The notes beneath the pieces were generated by a model. The model made no database searches. It was not told the DNA's origin and was given only the letters and a program-made list of their open reading frames with translations. The position numbers and the translations under genes are program-made. A DNA stretch of 64,000 nt from Aquimarina sp. BL5 (GTDB lineage Bacteria; Bacteroidota; Bacteroidia; Flavobacteriales; Flavobacteriaceae): NCBI RefSeq assembly GCF_003443675.1, contig NZ_CP031963.1, positions 4,562,501 through 4,626,500 on the forward strand. Reading direction: 5' to 3'. Below are positions 1 to 9,636 of this stretch, one piece after another (the first letter of the stretch is position 1; each line of letters opens with the position of its first letter).

Positions 1-52
1 GAGTTTTTAAACTTAATACTGACTACTTAGGACTTAATACTAATAACAGCTT

Positions 53-157
<105 letters not shown>

Positions 158-162
158 CCTTG

Positions 163-196
163 AAACCCTTCATTATAACAATGAAGGGTTTTTTTA
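163..196 (+). terminator. Rho-independent terminator of the rRNA operon
   Basis: A perfect 12-bp stem (AAACCCTTCATT, 163-174, with its complement at 180-191) and a 5-nt loop are followed by a T run. It lies a few bases after the 5S rRNA. Confidence 0.9.
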
Positions 197-470
197 TACC
201 CAAAAAACAAAGGTGAAATCCCGAAAATAACAACCGTCTTCTATAGATGTTATGCATACCTTGGATCTTGAATATAATCTTGTTTAACAATCTTTATGAT
301 TTCAATACTTAAAAATTAATGTCAACTCTAGTTGATGTTGACTAAGAATATATACTTAAACGTAATAGCTATTAAATAGTAGTAATAAACTTATGTTCTT
401 CTAGATAGAGGTTCATCTTTATGCAGAAGCTATAGAGTTAAGGTGTTTCGGAATATGATATGAGTAAAAT
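197..470. other. Intergenic stretch with no recognisable gene
   Basis: This AT-rich spacer lies between the rRNA terminator and the convergent acyl-CoA dehydrogenase terminator. I see no credible reading frame or RNA gene in it. Confidence 0.6.
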
Positions 471-471
471 T

Positions 472-507
472 AAAATCCCCAAACCGTAATAACGATTTGG
501 GGATTTT
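472..507 (-). terminator. Rho-independent terminator of the acyl-CoA dehydrogenase gene
   Basis: A 12-bp perfect stem pairs 472-483 with 496-507. On the minus strand it is followed by a T-rich tract, and it sits about 20 nt downstream of the stop at 529. Confidence 0.85.
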
Positions 508-528
508 AAATAGAGATGATTGTACTAA

Positions 529-1671
529 TTAGTCTCTAAGAATAGCTCTAGAAATTACAATTTTCTGTATTTCGCTAGTACCTTCATATATCTGAGTAAT
601 TTTAGCATCTCTCATTAAACGTTCTACGTGATATTCTTTTACAAAGCCATTACCACCGTGAACTTGCACTGCTTCAATTGTTACATCCATTGCAGCTTGA
701 GAAGCAACCAATTTCGCCATTGCTCCGGATAAATCATAATTTTCATGATTGTCTTTATCCATAGCAGCTTTGTAAACTAACATCCTTGCAGCTTCAATTT
801 GTACGTGCATATCTGCAAGTTTAAATGCAATTGCCTGATGATTCATAATTTCCGTACCAAATGCTTTACGAACTTTAGAATATTCCTTAGCTAGTTCGTA
901 TGCTCCCTGAGCAATACCTAATGCTTGTGCAGCAATACCGATACGTCCACCAGCTAATGTTTTCATAGCAAATTTGAATCCGAATCCATCTTCTCCAATT
1001 CTATTTTCTTTTGGAACTTTTACATCATTAAAAATAAGAGAGTGTGTATCACTACCTCTAATTCCTAATTTGTCTTCCTTAGGACCAATCTCAAAACCTT
1101 CCCATCCTTTTTCTACGATGAAAGCGTTGATTCCCTTATGCTTCTTTTCCTTGTCTGTTTGAGCAATAACTAAATAATAATCAGAAGTTCCACCATTGGT
1201 AATCCAGTTTTTGGTTCCATTAAGAATATAGTGATCACCTTTGTCTATTGCTGTTGTTCTTTGTGAAGTAGCATCACTTCCAGCCTCAGGTTCTGATAAA
1301 CAAAATGCTCCGATCGACTCTCCTGTCGTTAACTTATTTAAGTATTTTTCTTTTTGTTCTGGAGTTCCATAAGTGTCGAGGCCCCAACATACCAAAGAAT
1401 TATTTACAGATACAATTACAGAACAAGAAGCATCTATTTTAGATAATTCTTCCATAACTAATACGTAAGAAAGAGTATCCATGCCGCCACCACCGTATTC
1501 TGGAGATGCCATCATTCCTAAAAATCCAAGCTCACCCATTTTTTTGACTTGCTCGGCAGGAAATTCTTGTTTATTATCTCTTTCGATTACTCCAGGTAAT
1601 AACTCTGCTTTTGCAAAATCACGAGCAGCATCGCGTATCATTAATTGTTCTTCGGATAGTTTAAAGTCCAT
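529..1671 (-). CDS. Acyl-CoA dehydrogenase
   Basis: This is a 380-residue FAD-dependent acyl-CoA dehydrogenase of normal family length. It should oxidise acyl-CoA to 2-enoyl-CoA, either in short-chain fatty-acid or in branched-chain amino-acid breakdown. Both family signatures are visible: CLSEPEAGSDATS in the middle domain, and a C-terminal QVHGGNGF...YEGTSEIQ segment whose YEGTSE glutamate is the usual catalytic base of short-chain enzymes. I take the ATG at 1671 (protein starts MDFKLSEEQ) rather than the in-frame GTG at 1704, because the family begins there and an AGGATC-like sequence precedes it. It is monocistronic, with its own terminator. The exact acyl substrate cannot be told. Confidence 0.93.
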   Translation of the reverse strand: MDFKLSEEQLMIRDAARDFAKAELLPGVIERDNKQEFPAEQVKKMGELGFLGMMASPEYGGGGMDTLSYVLVMEELSKIDASCSVIVSVNNSLVCWGLDTYGTPEQKEKYLNKLTTGESIGAFCLSEPEAGSDATSQRTTAIDKGDHYILNGTKNWITNGGTSDYYLVIAQTDKEKKHKGINAFIVEKGWEGFEIGPKEDKLGIRGSDTHSLIFNDVKVPKENRIGEDGFGFKFAMKTLAGGRIGIAAQALGIAQGAYELAKEYSKVRKAFGTEIMNHQAIAFKLADMHVQIEAARMLVYKAAMDKDNHENYDLSGAMAKLVASQAAMDVTIEAVQVHGGNGFVKEYHVERLMRDAKITQIYEGTSEIQKIVISRAILRD

Positions 1672-1956
1672 ATTTGATCCTAATTTACTGTGCGTGCATA
1701 ACACGCGAATTCAACTTTTTGATAAAAATAAGTCGAGATAAACTCGATATTTTTATTAATTCTACAAATATAAGTTATAATAGGATAGTTTTTGTGTTTT
1801 TTTCATTTTTTGATATACTCTTTTGTAAGACTAGCAATATTTGGTTTCTTGAATTTTATTTGACCTAATTTTTGACATACATTATCAACTTAAAAAATGG
1901 AAATAATTTTTGAATTATTATTTTTTTAATTTAAGCTTTCGCCCTGTTAAGTTTTT

Positions 1957-1964
1957 TATATTTG
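1957..1964 (+). promoter_or_regulatory. Putative -7 element of the amino-acid dehydrogenase gene
   Basis: TATATTTG matches the Bacteroidota TAnnTTTG -7 consensus. It lies in the roughly 440-bp gap between divergent genes, about 150 nt before the ATG at 2116. No TTG stands exactly 19 nt upstream, so this is tentative. Nothing else is recognisable in the gap. Confidence 0.35.
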
Positions 1965-2115
1965 TGAAGTTCCTTATTGGACATTATTTTCAATTTATTA
2001 AAGAACATTTTTTATGAGGCAGCACTAACTCCGTAATGGAGGTGTATTTAATTAGAAATTTGGATAAAGATCTGTCTTATGGTAAAAGTATGTGTATAAA
2101 TTGAAGTTTTAAAAA

Positions 2116-3342
2116 ATGAAAGAATTATTAAAGAAATACGAAAATAAAGCCCCGGAAATAGTTTTTAACTGGAGAGATTCTGAAACTGAAGCAGAAGGCT
2201 GGACGGTTATTAATTCATTAAGAGGAGGAGCTGCTGGAGGTGGAACAAGAATGCGTTTAGGGTTGGATATAAATGAAGTTCTTTCTTTAGCAAAAACTAT
2301 GGAAGTGAAGTTTACTGTCTCTGGACCAAATATAGGTGGCGCAAAATCAGGAATTAATTTTGATCCTAACGATCCAAGAAAAAAAGGAGTTTTAGAGAGG
2401 TGGTATAAAGCGGTTTCACCATTATTAAAGAGCTATTACGGAACGGGTGGAGATTTAAACGTTGATGAAATCCATGAAGTGATTCCGATAACAGAGAACT
2501 GTGGAGTTTGGCATCCTCAAGAAGGTGTTTTTAACGGTCATTTTCAGCCTACAGAAGCGGATAAGATAAATAGAATAGGACAGTTGCGTCAGGGAGTGAT
2601 AAAAGTTTTAGAGAACACAACGTTTTCGCCTGACGTATCAAGAAAATATACAGTAGCCGATATGATTACTGGGTATGGGGTTGCTGAGGCGGTTAGACAC
2701 TATTATGATATCTACGGTGGAACTGTGAAGGGTAAAAAGGCTATAGTTCAGGGGTTTGGTAATGTTGGATCTGCGGCAGCCTATTATCTCTCCGAAATGG
2801 GAGCAAAAGTTGTTGGTATTATTGACCACGCTGGAGGATTGATAAATGAAGAAGGTTTTTCTTTTGAAGAAATTAAAGAACTGTACCTTAATAAAAAAGG
2901 GAACAAGTTATATAGTGAAAATTTGACCCCGTTTGAAGAGATGAATGACAAAATTTGGTCGCTTCAGACAGAAGTATTTGCACCTTGTGCAGCATCAAGA
3001 TTGATTACTAAAGATCAGATAACCCAAATGATAAGCTCGGGATTAGAAGTTATCTCTTGCGGAGCTAATGTTCCTTTTGCCGATAAGGAGATATTTTTCG
3101 GTTCTATTATGGAGTATACAGATGAGCAAGTGAGTTTGATTCCTGATTTTATTTCTAATTGTGGAATGGCTAGAGTATTTGCGTATTTCATGGAGCGTAG
3201 AGTATTGATGACTGACGAAGCAATTTTTAATGATACCTCACAAACCATTAAAGATGCAGTGCAGAGAATTTTTGATAAGAATATTTCTAAAACCAATATA
3301 AGTAGAACAGCGTTTGAACTAGCATTCAAACAGTTGGTATAA
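2116..3342 (+). CDS. Glu/Leu/Phe/Val dehydrogenase family protein
   Basis: This is a 408-residue NAD(P)-dependent amino-acid dehydrogenase, which interconverts an amino acid and its 2-oxo acid with release or capture of ammonia. The catalytic-lysine motif GGAKSGI is at residues 74-80 (Lys77). A Rossmann nucleotide site, [15 protein letters not shown], follows near residue 205. The sequence is longer than typical Bacillus leucine dehydrogenases, and flavobacterial homologues are usually annotated only to family level, so substrate (Leu, Val or Glu) is open. The nhaB gene follows after 26 nt on the same strand and is probably co-transcribed. Confidence 0.9.
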   Translation: MKELLKKYENKAPEIVFNWRDSETEAEGWTVINSLRGGAAGGGTRMRLGLDINEVLSLAKTMEVKFTVSGPNIGGAKSGINFDPNDPRKKGVLERWYKAVSPLLKSYYGTGGDLNVDEIHEVIPITENCGVWHPQEGVFNGHFQPTEADKINRIGQLRQGVIKVLENTTFSPDVSRKYTVADMITGYGVAEAVRHYYDIYGGTVKGKKAIVQGFGNVGSAAAYYLSEMGAKVVGIIDHAGGLINEEGFSFEEIKELYLNKKGNKLYSENLTPFEEMNDKIWSLQTEVFAPCAASRLITKDQITQMISSGLEVISCGANVPFADKEIFFGSIMEYTDEQVSLIPDFISNCGMARVFAYFMERRVLMTDEAIFNDTSQTIKDAVQRIFDKNISKTNISRTAFELAFKQLV

Positions 3343-3368
3343 TTGTAACACAAATAATAGCGTATACT

Positions 3369-4841
3369 ATGTTAAAATATTTTCTGGGCAATAGTCCAAA
3401 ATGGTTTAAAACAATAATGATAGGATTTCTCATTTTTAATGTGTTTTCTTATTTTGTATTAGGTCCTACCGTTACTGCATGGTTGTTTATAGGAGAGTTT
3501 ATTTTTACACTTGCCATGGCATTAAAATGTTATCCTTTGCAATCTGGAGGTTTATTAGCGATAGAGATTTTAGCATTAAACCTTACCACACCCAAGAATG
3601 CGTACCACGAAGTGGATCAAAACCTAGAGGTAGTTCTTTTATTAGTGTTTATGGTAGCGGGTATCTACTTTATGAAACCTTTGCTAATGTATATTTTTAG
3701 TAAGGTTTTTACTAAGATAAAATCAAAGATGATATTATCCTTGCTCTTTGTTTTTCTTTCAGCCATACTTTCTGCTTTTCTGGATGCTTTAACTGTAACA
3801 GCTGTTTTAATAAGTGTTGCGGTAGGTTTTTATGGGGTATATCATAAAATTCATTCGATGCCGGCTTCAGATTTTGATCAGGATGGAACGCTTGATAGAA
3901 AAGATTTAAGTGGGGAGACTTTAGAACAGTTTAGGAGTTTCTTAAGGAGTTTAGTAATGCACGGTGTTGTAGGAACTGCATTAGGAGGGGTTTGTACGTT
4001 AGTTGGCGAGCCTCAAAACCTATTGATAGGAGAACGTATGGGATGGGATTTCATAGAGTTCTTTATTAAAATGGCGCCTATAACATTACCAGTTTTAGCA
4101 GCAGGATTATTAACAACGATAGTTTTAGAATTTACAGGTTGGTTTGGTTTTGGAGCAAAATTACCTGAAGTAGCAAGAAGAATAATAGAAAATTATACCG
4201 ATCAGGAGGATGCTAATCGATCGGATAAATCTAAATACGGATTAATTATACAGGCAATATCAGCGATATTATTAATTCTTGGTTTAGCATTACATATAGC
4301 TCCTGTAGGGTTTATAGGTTTGGCATTAATTATTGTGCAAACGGCTTTTATGGGAATTACAGAAGAACATCAATTAGGGAAAGCTTTTGAAGAAGCTTTG
4401 CCATTTACGGCTTTATTAGTGGTTTTCTTTGTAATAGTAGCTATGATTCATGATCAACATCTTTTTACACCGATCATTGATTGGGCGTTAACCCTGGACC
4501 CAAGTAAACAACCTTCTATGTTTTATGTGGCTAATGGACTATTATCTATGATTAGTGATAATGTATTTGTGGCAACAGTATATATTGGAGAAGTTAAACA
4601 AGCGTTTGATAATGGAGCAATAACAAGAGAACAGTTTGAGAAATTGGCAATAGCAATAAATACAGGTACAAATTTACCAAGTGTTGCAACACCTAATGGT
4701 CAAGCGGCGTTCTTATTTTTACTAACCTCTTCTTTGGCTCCGTTGATAGGATTGTCATATGGAAGAATGGTGAAAATGGCATTACCGTATACAATTATTC
4801 TTGGAGGGGTAGGTCTTTTAGGAATAATTTATGTACTATAA
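3369..4841 (+). CDS. nhaB: Na+/H+ antiporter NhaB
   Basis: This 490-residue polytopic inner-membrane protein closely follows the NhaB family. The N-terminal region carries [15 protein letters not shown] and [19 protein letters not shown], followed by [20 protein letters not shown]. NhaB exports Na+ in exchange for H+, which fits sodium and pH homeostasis in a marine bacterium. Length is slightly below the E. coli protein (about 513 residues). A hydrophilic loop near residues 165-190 contains an acidic [12 protein letters not shown] segment that resembles an EF-hand-like Ca loop. This is an oddity and I do not claim function for it. It follows the amino-acid dehydrogenase closely. Confidence 0.95.
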   Translation: MLKYFLGNSPKWFKTIMIGFLIFNVFSYFVLGPTVTAWLFIGEFIFTLAMALKCYPLQSGGLLAIEILALNLTTPKNAYHEVDQNLEVVLLLVFMVAGIYFMKPLLMYIFSKVFTKIKSKMILSLLFVFLSAILSAFLDALTVTAVLISVAVGFYGVYHKIHSMPASDFDQDGTLDRKDLSGETLEQFRSFLRSLVMHGVVGTALGGVCTLVGEPQNLLIGERMGWDFIEFFIKMAPITLPVLAAGLLTTIVLEFTGWFGFGAKLPEVARRIIENYTDQEDANRSDKSKYGLIIQAISAILLILGLALHIAPVGFIGLALIIVQTAFMGITEEHQLGKAFEEALPFTALLVVFFVIVAMIHDQHLFTPIIDWALTLDPSKQPSMFYVANGLLSMISDNVFVATVYIGEVKQAFDNGAITREQFEKLAIAINTGTNLPSVATPNGQAAFLFLLTSSLAPLIGLSYGRMVKMALPYTIILGGVGLLGIIYVL

Positions 4842-4912
4842 CGACAATTGAGGATATACTTAACCTAAAGAAATAACGTTAGTATACTAACACTAAAATA
4901 ACAGAAACATAT

Positions 4913-5614
4913 ATGACCCATTTATTAATGCTTGGTATGTTGGCCCAAAATACCAAAGAAATTGATCCGGAAGCAGAAGAGAAAACTTTATCAATTATTG
5001 ATTTATTGCTCAGTGGTGGAGCCGCTGGAGTAACAATTATTGCAATCCTTTTTGTATTGTTATTTGTTGCGGTTTATATTTATTTTGAAAGAATTTTTGC
5101 TATAAAAGCTGCTTCGAAAATTGACGAAAGCTTTATGGATCAAATTAAAGATAATGTGACAAGTGGTAAAATTGAAGCGGCTAAAATCTTGTGTGCACAA
5201 ACTAATAACCCTGTGTCTAGATTGACGGAAAAAGGAATTTCCAGAATAGGTAATCCTTTAGAGGATATTAATAAGGCAATAGAAAATGCAGGCCGATTAG
5301 AAGTGTATAAACTAGAAAAAAATGTAAGTATTCTTGCTACGGTAGCAGGTGCTGCACCAATGATTGGATTTTTAGGTACAGTAATTGGGATGATTTTAGC
5401 GTTCCATAATCTGGCATCAAGTTCGGGAAGTGCAGATATGGGAACTTTAGCAGAAGGTATTTATACAGCGATGACCACTACAGTTGCGGGACTTGTGGTA
5501 GGTATTATAGCGTATATAGGATATAATCATTTGGTAGTTAGAACAGATAAAGTAATACACCAGATGGAAGCTACGGCTGTAGATTTCCTTGACTTGTTAA
5601 ACGAACCTGCTTAA
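4913..5614 (+). CDS. exbB: MotA/TolQ/ExbB proton channel family protein
   Basis: This 233-residue inner-membrane protein has the ExbB/TolQ layout. One transmembrane helix lies near residues 38-60, then comes a cytoplasmic domain. Two further helices contain GAAPMIGFLGTVIGMILAF and AMTTTVAGLVVGIIAYIGY, the family hallmark. It forms the proton-conducting stator ring that energises TonB or a Tol-like protein. The exbD gene follows after one base and the TonB-like gene after that, so this is the first gene of an ExbB-ExbD-TonB operon. Bacteroidota carry several such sets, so the client receptors are unknown. Confidence 0.93.
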   Translation: MTHLLMLGMLAQNTKEIDPEAEEKTLSIIDLLLSGGAAGVTIIAILFVLLFVAVYIYFERIFAIKAASKIDESFMDQIKDNVTSGKIEAAKILCAQTNNPVSRLTEKGISRIGNPLEDINKAIENAGRLEVYKLEKNVSILATVAGAAPMIGFLGTVIGMILAFHNLASSSGSADMGTLAEGIYTAMTTTVAGLVVGIIAYIGYNHLVVRTDKVIHQMEATAVDFLDLLNEPA

Positions 5615-5615
5615 T

Positions 5616-6008
5616 ATGAATTTAAGAGGAAGAAATAAAGTAAGTCCAGAATTTAGCATGTCTTCTATGACAGACATTGTGTTTTTGTTGTTGGTGTTTT
5701 TTTTATTGACATCACCGACGATAACTCCAGAAGCATTAGATTTGATATTGCCTAAGGCAAAGGGCAAAAGCTCTAACGTGCAGAATATATCGGTTAGTAT
5801 TACCAATAAATTGCAATATTATGTGGATAATGAGCGTATAAGTCAAAGTAGATTAGAATCTACCTTGAAATCTAAATTATCGGGTCAAAATGAGCCTACT
5901 ATTATTCTTAGAGCAGAAGAAGGAGTGCCTATAGAGAAAGCTGTAGGTGTAATGGATATAGCTAATAGAAATAGATTTAAAGTAATCCTGGCGGTAAAAC
6001 CAGAATAA
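5616..6008 (+). CDS. exbD: Biopolymer transporter ExbD/TolR family protein
   Basis: This 130-residue protein has a single N-terminal transmembrane helix (about 14-32) beginning MTDIVFLLLVFFLL. Its membrane-embedded aspartate is the proton-path residue known in ExbD/TolR. A periplasmic domain follows. It partners ExbB in converting proton-motive force into motion of TonB. It starts one base after exbB stops and ends three bases before the TonB gene, so the three are translationally coupled. Confidence 0.92.
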   Translation: MNLRGRNKVSPEFSMSSMTDIVFLLLVFFLLTSPTITPEALDLILPKAKGKSSNVQNISVSITNKLQYYVDNERISQSRLESTLKSKLSGQNEPTIILRAEEGVPIEKAVGVMDIANRNRFKVILAVKPE

Positions 6009-6011
6009 TTA

Positions 6012-6911
6012 ATGCTGAAGTTAGATACTAAACATAAAAAGAAATCTTTTGTAATCACGACAATATTGCACGTGGCTATTATTTTTCTATTGTTTTATTT
6101 GGGGTTAGGCGCTTTGGATCCTACTCCAGAAGGAGGTATTGCAGTTAATTTTGGAACTACACTTACTGGATCTGGAGATATACAACCTAAAGAAGCTATT
6201 AAGTCTTCACCAAAACAAACTACTCCAGAACCAACTCCAGTGACGCCAGAACCGGAACCAGAAACTCCAGAGATTACTGAAGAGGTAGTTACGCAAGATG
6301 TAGAAGATGCTCCGGTGGTAGAGGAAAAACCGAAAAAAGAACCTAAAAAAAAGGTCGAGAAGCCAAAAGAAAAACCAAAAGATAAACCTGAAGAGCAAAA
6401 ACCGGTTGAGAAACCTATAGAAAAACCCGTAGAGAAAGTAGAAGAAAAGAAGCCGGATCCTAAGCCGGATAAATCAACTTTAGATATATTAGATAGTTTT
6501 TCCAATGGCCCAAAAAGCGATGGAAAAGCAAAAGGAGGAGAAGGTGATGACGGTAAACCAGGTGATAAAGGAAATCCAAACGGAAACCCTTATGCAACTA
6601 GTTATTATGGGCAACCAGGTCCTGGAGGAACAGGTGGAGTTGGTTATGGTCTTAATGGAAGAGGACGTCCTACTAATTCTAAGGTTGTACAGGAATGCAA
6701 TGAAGCGGGTCGAGTAGTTGTTAAAATAGTAGTAAATAGAGATGGTAAAGTTATTCAGGCAATCCCAGGTGTTAAGGGAACTACCAATAGTGCAAAATGT
6801 CTTTTGGATCCTGCTAAAAAAACCGCCCTTACCTTTAGATGGAAAGCCGATCAGAAAGCTCCTGTTAAGCAAATCGGATTTGTAGAAGTAACTTTTGGAT
6901 TAGGGGAATAA
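6012..6911 (+). CDS. tonB: TonB-like energy transducer
   Basis: This 299-residue protein spans the periplasm. There is an N-terminal membrane anchor (about 12-34), a long Pro/Glu/Lys-rich linker (about 60-155), a Gly/Asn-rich stretch (about 170-215) and a C-terminal TonB-like domain ending FVEVTFGLGE. Charged PEP/KPE repeats are the TonB hallmark. The C-terminal domain has two cysteines (VQECNEAG and AKCLLDP) that could form a disulphide. It is the third gene of the exbB-exbD-tonB operon and should transmit energy to TonB-dependent outer-membrane receptors such as SusC-type transporters. The C-terminal domain is only loosely similar to E. coli TonB. Confidence 0.88.
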   Translation: MLKLDTKHKKKSFVITTILHVAIIFLLFYLGLGALDPTPEGGIAVNFGTTLTGSGDIQPKEAIKSSPKQTTPEPTPVTPEPEPETPEITEEVVTQDVEDAPVVEEKPKKEPKKKVEKPKEKPKDKPEEQKPVEKPIEKPVEKVEEKKPDPKPDKSTLDILDSFSNGPKSDGKAKGGEGDDGKPGDKGNPNGNPYATSYYGQPGPGGTGGVGYGLNGRGRPTNSKVVQECNEAGRVVVKIVVNRDGKVIQAIPGVKGTTNSAKCLLDPAKKTALTFRWKADQKAPVKQIGFVEVTFGLGE

Positions 6912-7086
6912 TCACAAATAATTAAGACGGTAATTACACTTCTAAGAACTTTTCCTAAATAAGAATTAGTACCTTTAATTGATTTTAAACATTATAAAAG
7001 TAACTCCTTATATTTTTAAGATTTGGTTGCATTTTTTCAAGGTAAATAAATAGATAATTATCGACTATCAAGGAACTTTAGATTGG

Positions 7087-8277
7087 ATGTTTGCACAGTT
7101 GCCAATGTATCAGCGTCAAGGTGCAAGTGCTTATAAAATTGATTTGACAAATACGGTTAAACTTGCTTCATATCTTGATAATCCTGAGTCTAGGTTTAAA
7201 AGTATTCATGTTGCAGGAACCAATGGTAAAGGATCTACTAGCCATATGCTTGCATCAATTTTACAAGAGTCAGGATATAAAGTAGGTTTATATACGTCTC
7301 CTCATCTTAAAGATTTTAGAGAACGAATCCGTATTAATGGAGAGATGATTAGTGAAGCATATGTTGTAAATTTTATTAGGTCTCACAAACAATATTTTGA
7401 AGTAAATCAACTTTCTTTTTTCGAGATGACTGTAGGATTGGCATTTCGATATTTCGCGGACTCACAAGTTGATGTAGTGCTAGTAGAAGTGGGCTTGGGG
7501 GGAAGATTAGATTCTACCAATATTATAACACCAGCAATATCAGTTATTACTAATATCGGATTAGACCATACACAATTTTTAGGAAATACATTGCCGGAGA
7601 TAGCATCAGAAAAAGCCGGAATTATTAAAAAGAATGTTCCAGTGGTGATTGGGCGAACTACGGTTGAAACGAAGAAAGTTTTCAGAGATAAGGCGTTGTC
7701 ACTTCAAAGTGATATTTTCTTTGCGTCGGATTATGTAGGAAATGTATTTGATACGGATCTAAAGGGAGATTATCAAAAGGAGAATGTAAAAACGGTATTG
7801 CAGACCATTTCCGTTTTACAAGATCGAGGTTGGGATATTCGCGAGCAAGATGTTCGTAATGGTCTTAGTAAGGTGGTAAATAATACAGGTTTGCTAGGGA
7901 GATGGCAAATTTTGCAAGATAGCCCTAAAGTGATATGTGATACAGCACATAATGAGGATGGTTTACAATTGGTTATGGAGCAATTGTCAAGTGAGAGCTA
8001 TGATAAGCTTCATATTGTTCTAGGAGTTGTTAATGATAAAGATTTGAAAGGTATATTACCTTTATTTCCGATTCATGCGACATACTATTTTGCTAAACCC
8101 GAAATAGTAAGAGGGTTGGATGAAGAAATATTAAAAAAAGAAGCATTAAAATTTAATTTAAAAGGAGAAAGCTATACTTCGGTAAAATCAGCTTACAAGA
8201 CTGCTTTACAGCTAGCTAGCGAGGATGATTTAGTATATGTAGGCGGTAGCACATTTGTAGTGGCAGAAATAATTTAA
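7087..8277 (+). CDS. folC: Bifunctional folylpolyglutamate/dihydrofolate synthase
   Basis: FolC is the ATP-dependent ligase that adds glutamate to dihydropteroate and to folates. The P-loop HVAGTNGKGSTSHMLASIL is at residues 41-59, and family blocks continue through GLGGRLDSTNII, ITNIGLDHTQFLG and VICDTAHNEDG. The first ATG (7087) gives 396 residues starting MFAQLPMYQRQG. However, the in-frame codons just upstream (from 7057) encode IIDYQGTLDW, which resembles the start of flavobacterial FolC proteins (a M-x-YQ-x-T-x-DWMF pattern, from memory). True translation may therefore begin at ATT (7057) or a neighbouring ATA/ATC. A stop at 7051-7053 closes the frame further upstream. Confidence 0.93.
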   Translation: MFAQLPMYQRQGASAYKIDLTNTVKLASYLDNPESRFKSIHVAGTNGKGSTSHMLASILQESGYKVGLYTSPHLKDFRERIRINGEMISEAYVVNFIRSHKQYFEVNQLSFFEMTVGLAFRYFADSQVDVVLVEVGLGGRLDSTNIITPAISVITNIGLDHTQFLGNTLPEIASEKAGIIKKNVPVVIGRTTVETKKVFRDKALSLQSDIFFASDYVGNVFDTDLKGDYQKENVKTVLQTISVLQDRGWDIREQDVRNGLSKVVNNTGLLGRWQILQDSPKVICDTAHNEDGLQLVMEQLSSESYDKLHIVLGVVNDKDLKGILPLFPIHATYYFAKPEIVRGLDEEILKKEALKFNLKGESYTSVKSAYKTALQLASEDDLVYVGGSTFVVAEII

Positions 8278-8295
8278 TTTTTCTTTAAAAAACTT

Positions 8296-8325
8296 TTGGT
8301 AGACTGTAAAACTGTCTTATATTTG
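8296..8325 (+). promoter_or_regulatory. Consensus Bacteroidota promoter of tRNA-Val
   Basis: A TTG (8296-8298), exactly 19 nt, then TATATTTG (8318-8325) match the Bacteroidota housekeeping promoter TTG-N19-TAnnTTTG at every fixed position. The tRNA begins 38 nt after the -7 element. Confidence 0.8.
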
Positions 8326-8363
8326 CATCCGCAATCAGGAATAAGGGTTGTGAAAAACATAGA

Positions 8364-8438
8364 GGGCAATTAGCTCAGTTGGTTCAGAGCACCTCGTTTA
8401 CACCGAGGGGGTCGGGGGTTCGAATCCCTCATTGCCCA
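8364..8438 (+). tRNA. tRNA-Val (anticodon UAC)
   Basis: The cloverleaf folds fully. The acceptor stem is GGGCAAT/ATTGCCC with discriminator A. The D arm is GCTC...GAGC, the anticodon stem CCTCG/CGAGG has loop TTTACAC (anticodon TAC), and a T arm with TTCGAAT follows. CCA is not encoded. A promoter lies upstream and a terminator immediately downstream, so it is a single-gene unit. Confidence 0.97.
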
Positions 8439-8446
8439 CTTAAATA

Positions 8447-8480
8447 AAAAAAACCATTCATTCATTTGAGTGGTTTTTTT
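8447..8480 (+). terminator. Rho-independent terminator of tRNA-Val
   Basis: An A-rich arm ending in CCATTC (8447-8459) pairs with GAGTGG and a T7 run (8468-8480) across one mismatch, nine bases after the tRNA. Confidence 0.85.
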
Positions 8481-8664
8481 GTGTTTATATGATAGTGATT
8501 TAATAAGTTGATTGATAAAAAGAGCAATTTTCAGTAAGAATGCTATTGATATTTTTTGAAGAAAAAATTAAGAGTAATAGAAATGAAAACTTATAAGTTA
8601 TAGTATGAACTTTAGGTAATAACAATTATTTTTGAAAGTTGAAAAATAAATTATTTTATATAAA

Positions 8665-9498
8665 ATGGACAAACTAGGGCTTACAAAAGAAAATTGGGAT
8701 CAATTCGTGACTTGGGTTTGGGACTTTTTGCCAGGCTTAATTTCTGCGATAATCATATTCTTTGTAGGGATATGGATTATTAATATTTTTAGTAGAGGAC
8801 TTCGTAAATTCTTTCAAAAGAAGGATTATGATGAAACATTAGAGAGATTTTTATATGATCTAATAAATATAGGTCTTAAGATTTTACTGATTGTATTGGT
8901 TGTTACTCAATTAGGAGTTCAGACTTCTTCTCTTGTAGCGATATTAGGTGCGGCAGGATTGGCGATAGGATTGGCACTTCAGGGGTCTCTTTCTAACTTT
9001 GCGGGAGGTGTGTTAATTTTGTTTTTTAAACCTTTCAAGATCGGAGATTTTATAGAAGCTCAAGGTGTTTCTGGTACGGTAAAAGAAATTTCGATATTTA
9101 CGACTAAGTTAAATACTTTTGGAAATCAGTTAGCCGTTATTCCGAATGGAAAAATATCTAATGGTAATATTATTAATTACTCATCAGAGGATAGAAGAAG
9201 AGGTAAAATCGAGATTGGAATTTCTTATGATAGTAATATCAAAGAAGCGAAAGAAATTATACTTGATTTAATCAATGGTCAGGAGAAGGTTATTAAAGAT
9301 CCTGCTCCAGAAATATATGTTTCAGAATTAGGAGATAGTGCTGTAACGCTATCATTGCGTTTTTGGGCTCTTAATGAGGATTTTTGGGCAGTTCATTTTT
9401 ATACATTAGAAGAAGCGAAAAAACGCCTAGAATCTAATGGTATTTCTATACCCTTTCCACAAAGCGATGTGCATCTTTATACTAAAGAATCCAAATGA
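8665..9498 (+). CDS. MscS-family mechanosensitive ion channel
   Basis: This 277-residue small-conductance mechanosensitive channel opens under membrane tension to release solutes on osmotic downshock. Three transmembrane helices are seen near residues 18-42, 62-86 and 89-120. The pore-lining helix is Gly/Ala-rich (AILGAAGLAIGLALQGSLSN), as in E. coli MscS. A beta domain follows (FKIGDFIEAQGVSGTVKEI) and then a C-terminal alpha/beta domain. The length is that of a minimal MscS. It stands alone between the tRNA and the DUF2652 gene. Confidence 0.94.
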   Translation: MDKLGLTKENWDQFVTWVWDFLPGLISAIIIFFVGIWIINIFSRGLRKFFQKKDYDETLERFLYDLINIGLKILLIVLVVTQLGVQTSSLVAILGAAGLAIGLALQGSLSNFAGGVLILFFKPFKIGDFIEAQGVSGTVKEISIFTTKLNTFGNQLAVIPNGKISNGNIINYSSEDRRRGKIEIGISYDSNIKEAKEIILDLINGQEKVIKDPAPEIYVSELGDSAVTLSLRFWALNEDFWAVHFYTLEEAKKRLESNGISIPFPQSDVHLYTKESK

Positions 9499-9636
9499 TA
9501 ATAGTTTGAATTTTAGTTTTAGGTGAAATAGAACCTGTTTATGAATGCTTTAATTCCTAAATATTACATAAAAGCATCTAGTGTTTGATAGAAATCATTA
9601 GATTTATTCCATATCCACTACTAACATTTTTACGTA

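Noticed and set aside
3860..3910. EF-hand-like [12 protein letters not shown] loop in NhaB as a calcium sensor
   Set aside because: A single partial loop in a cytoplasmic or periplasmic linker is not enough to claim calcium regulation.
6095..6505. Minus-strand Ser/Gly/Phe-rich frame opposite tonB
   Set aside because: It is the mirror of the Pro/Glu/Lys codon repeats of the TonB linker and has no independent support.
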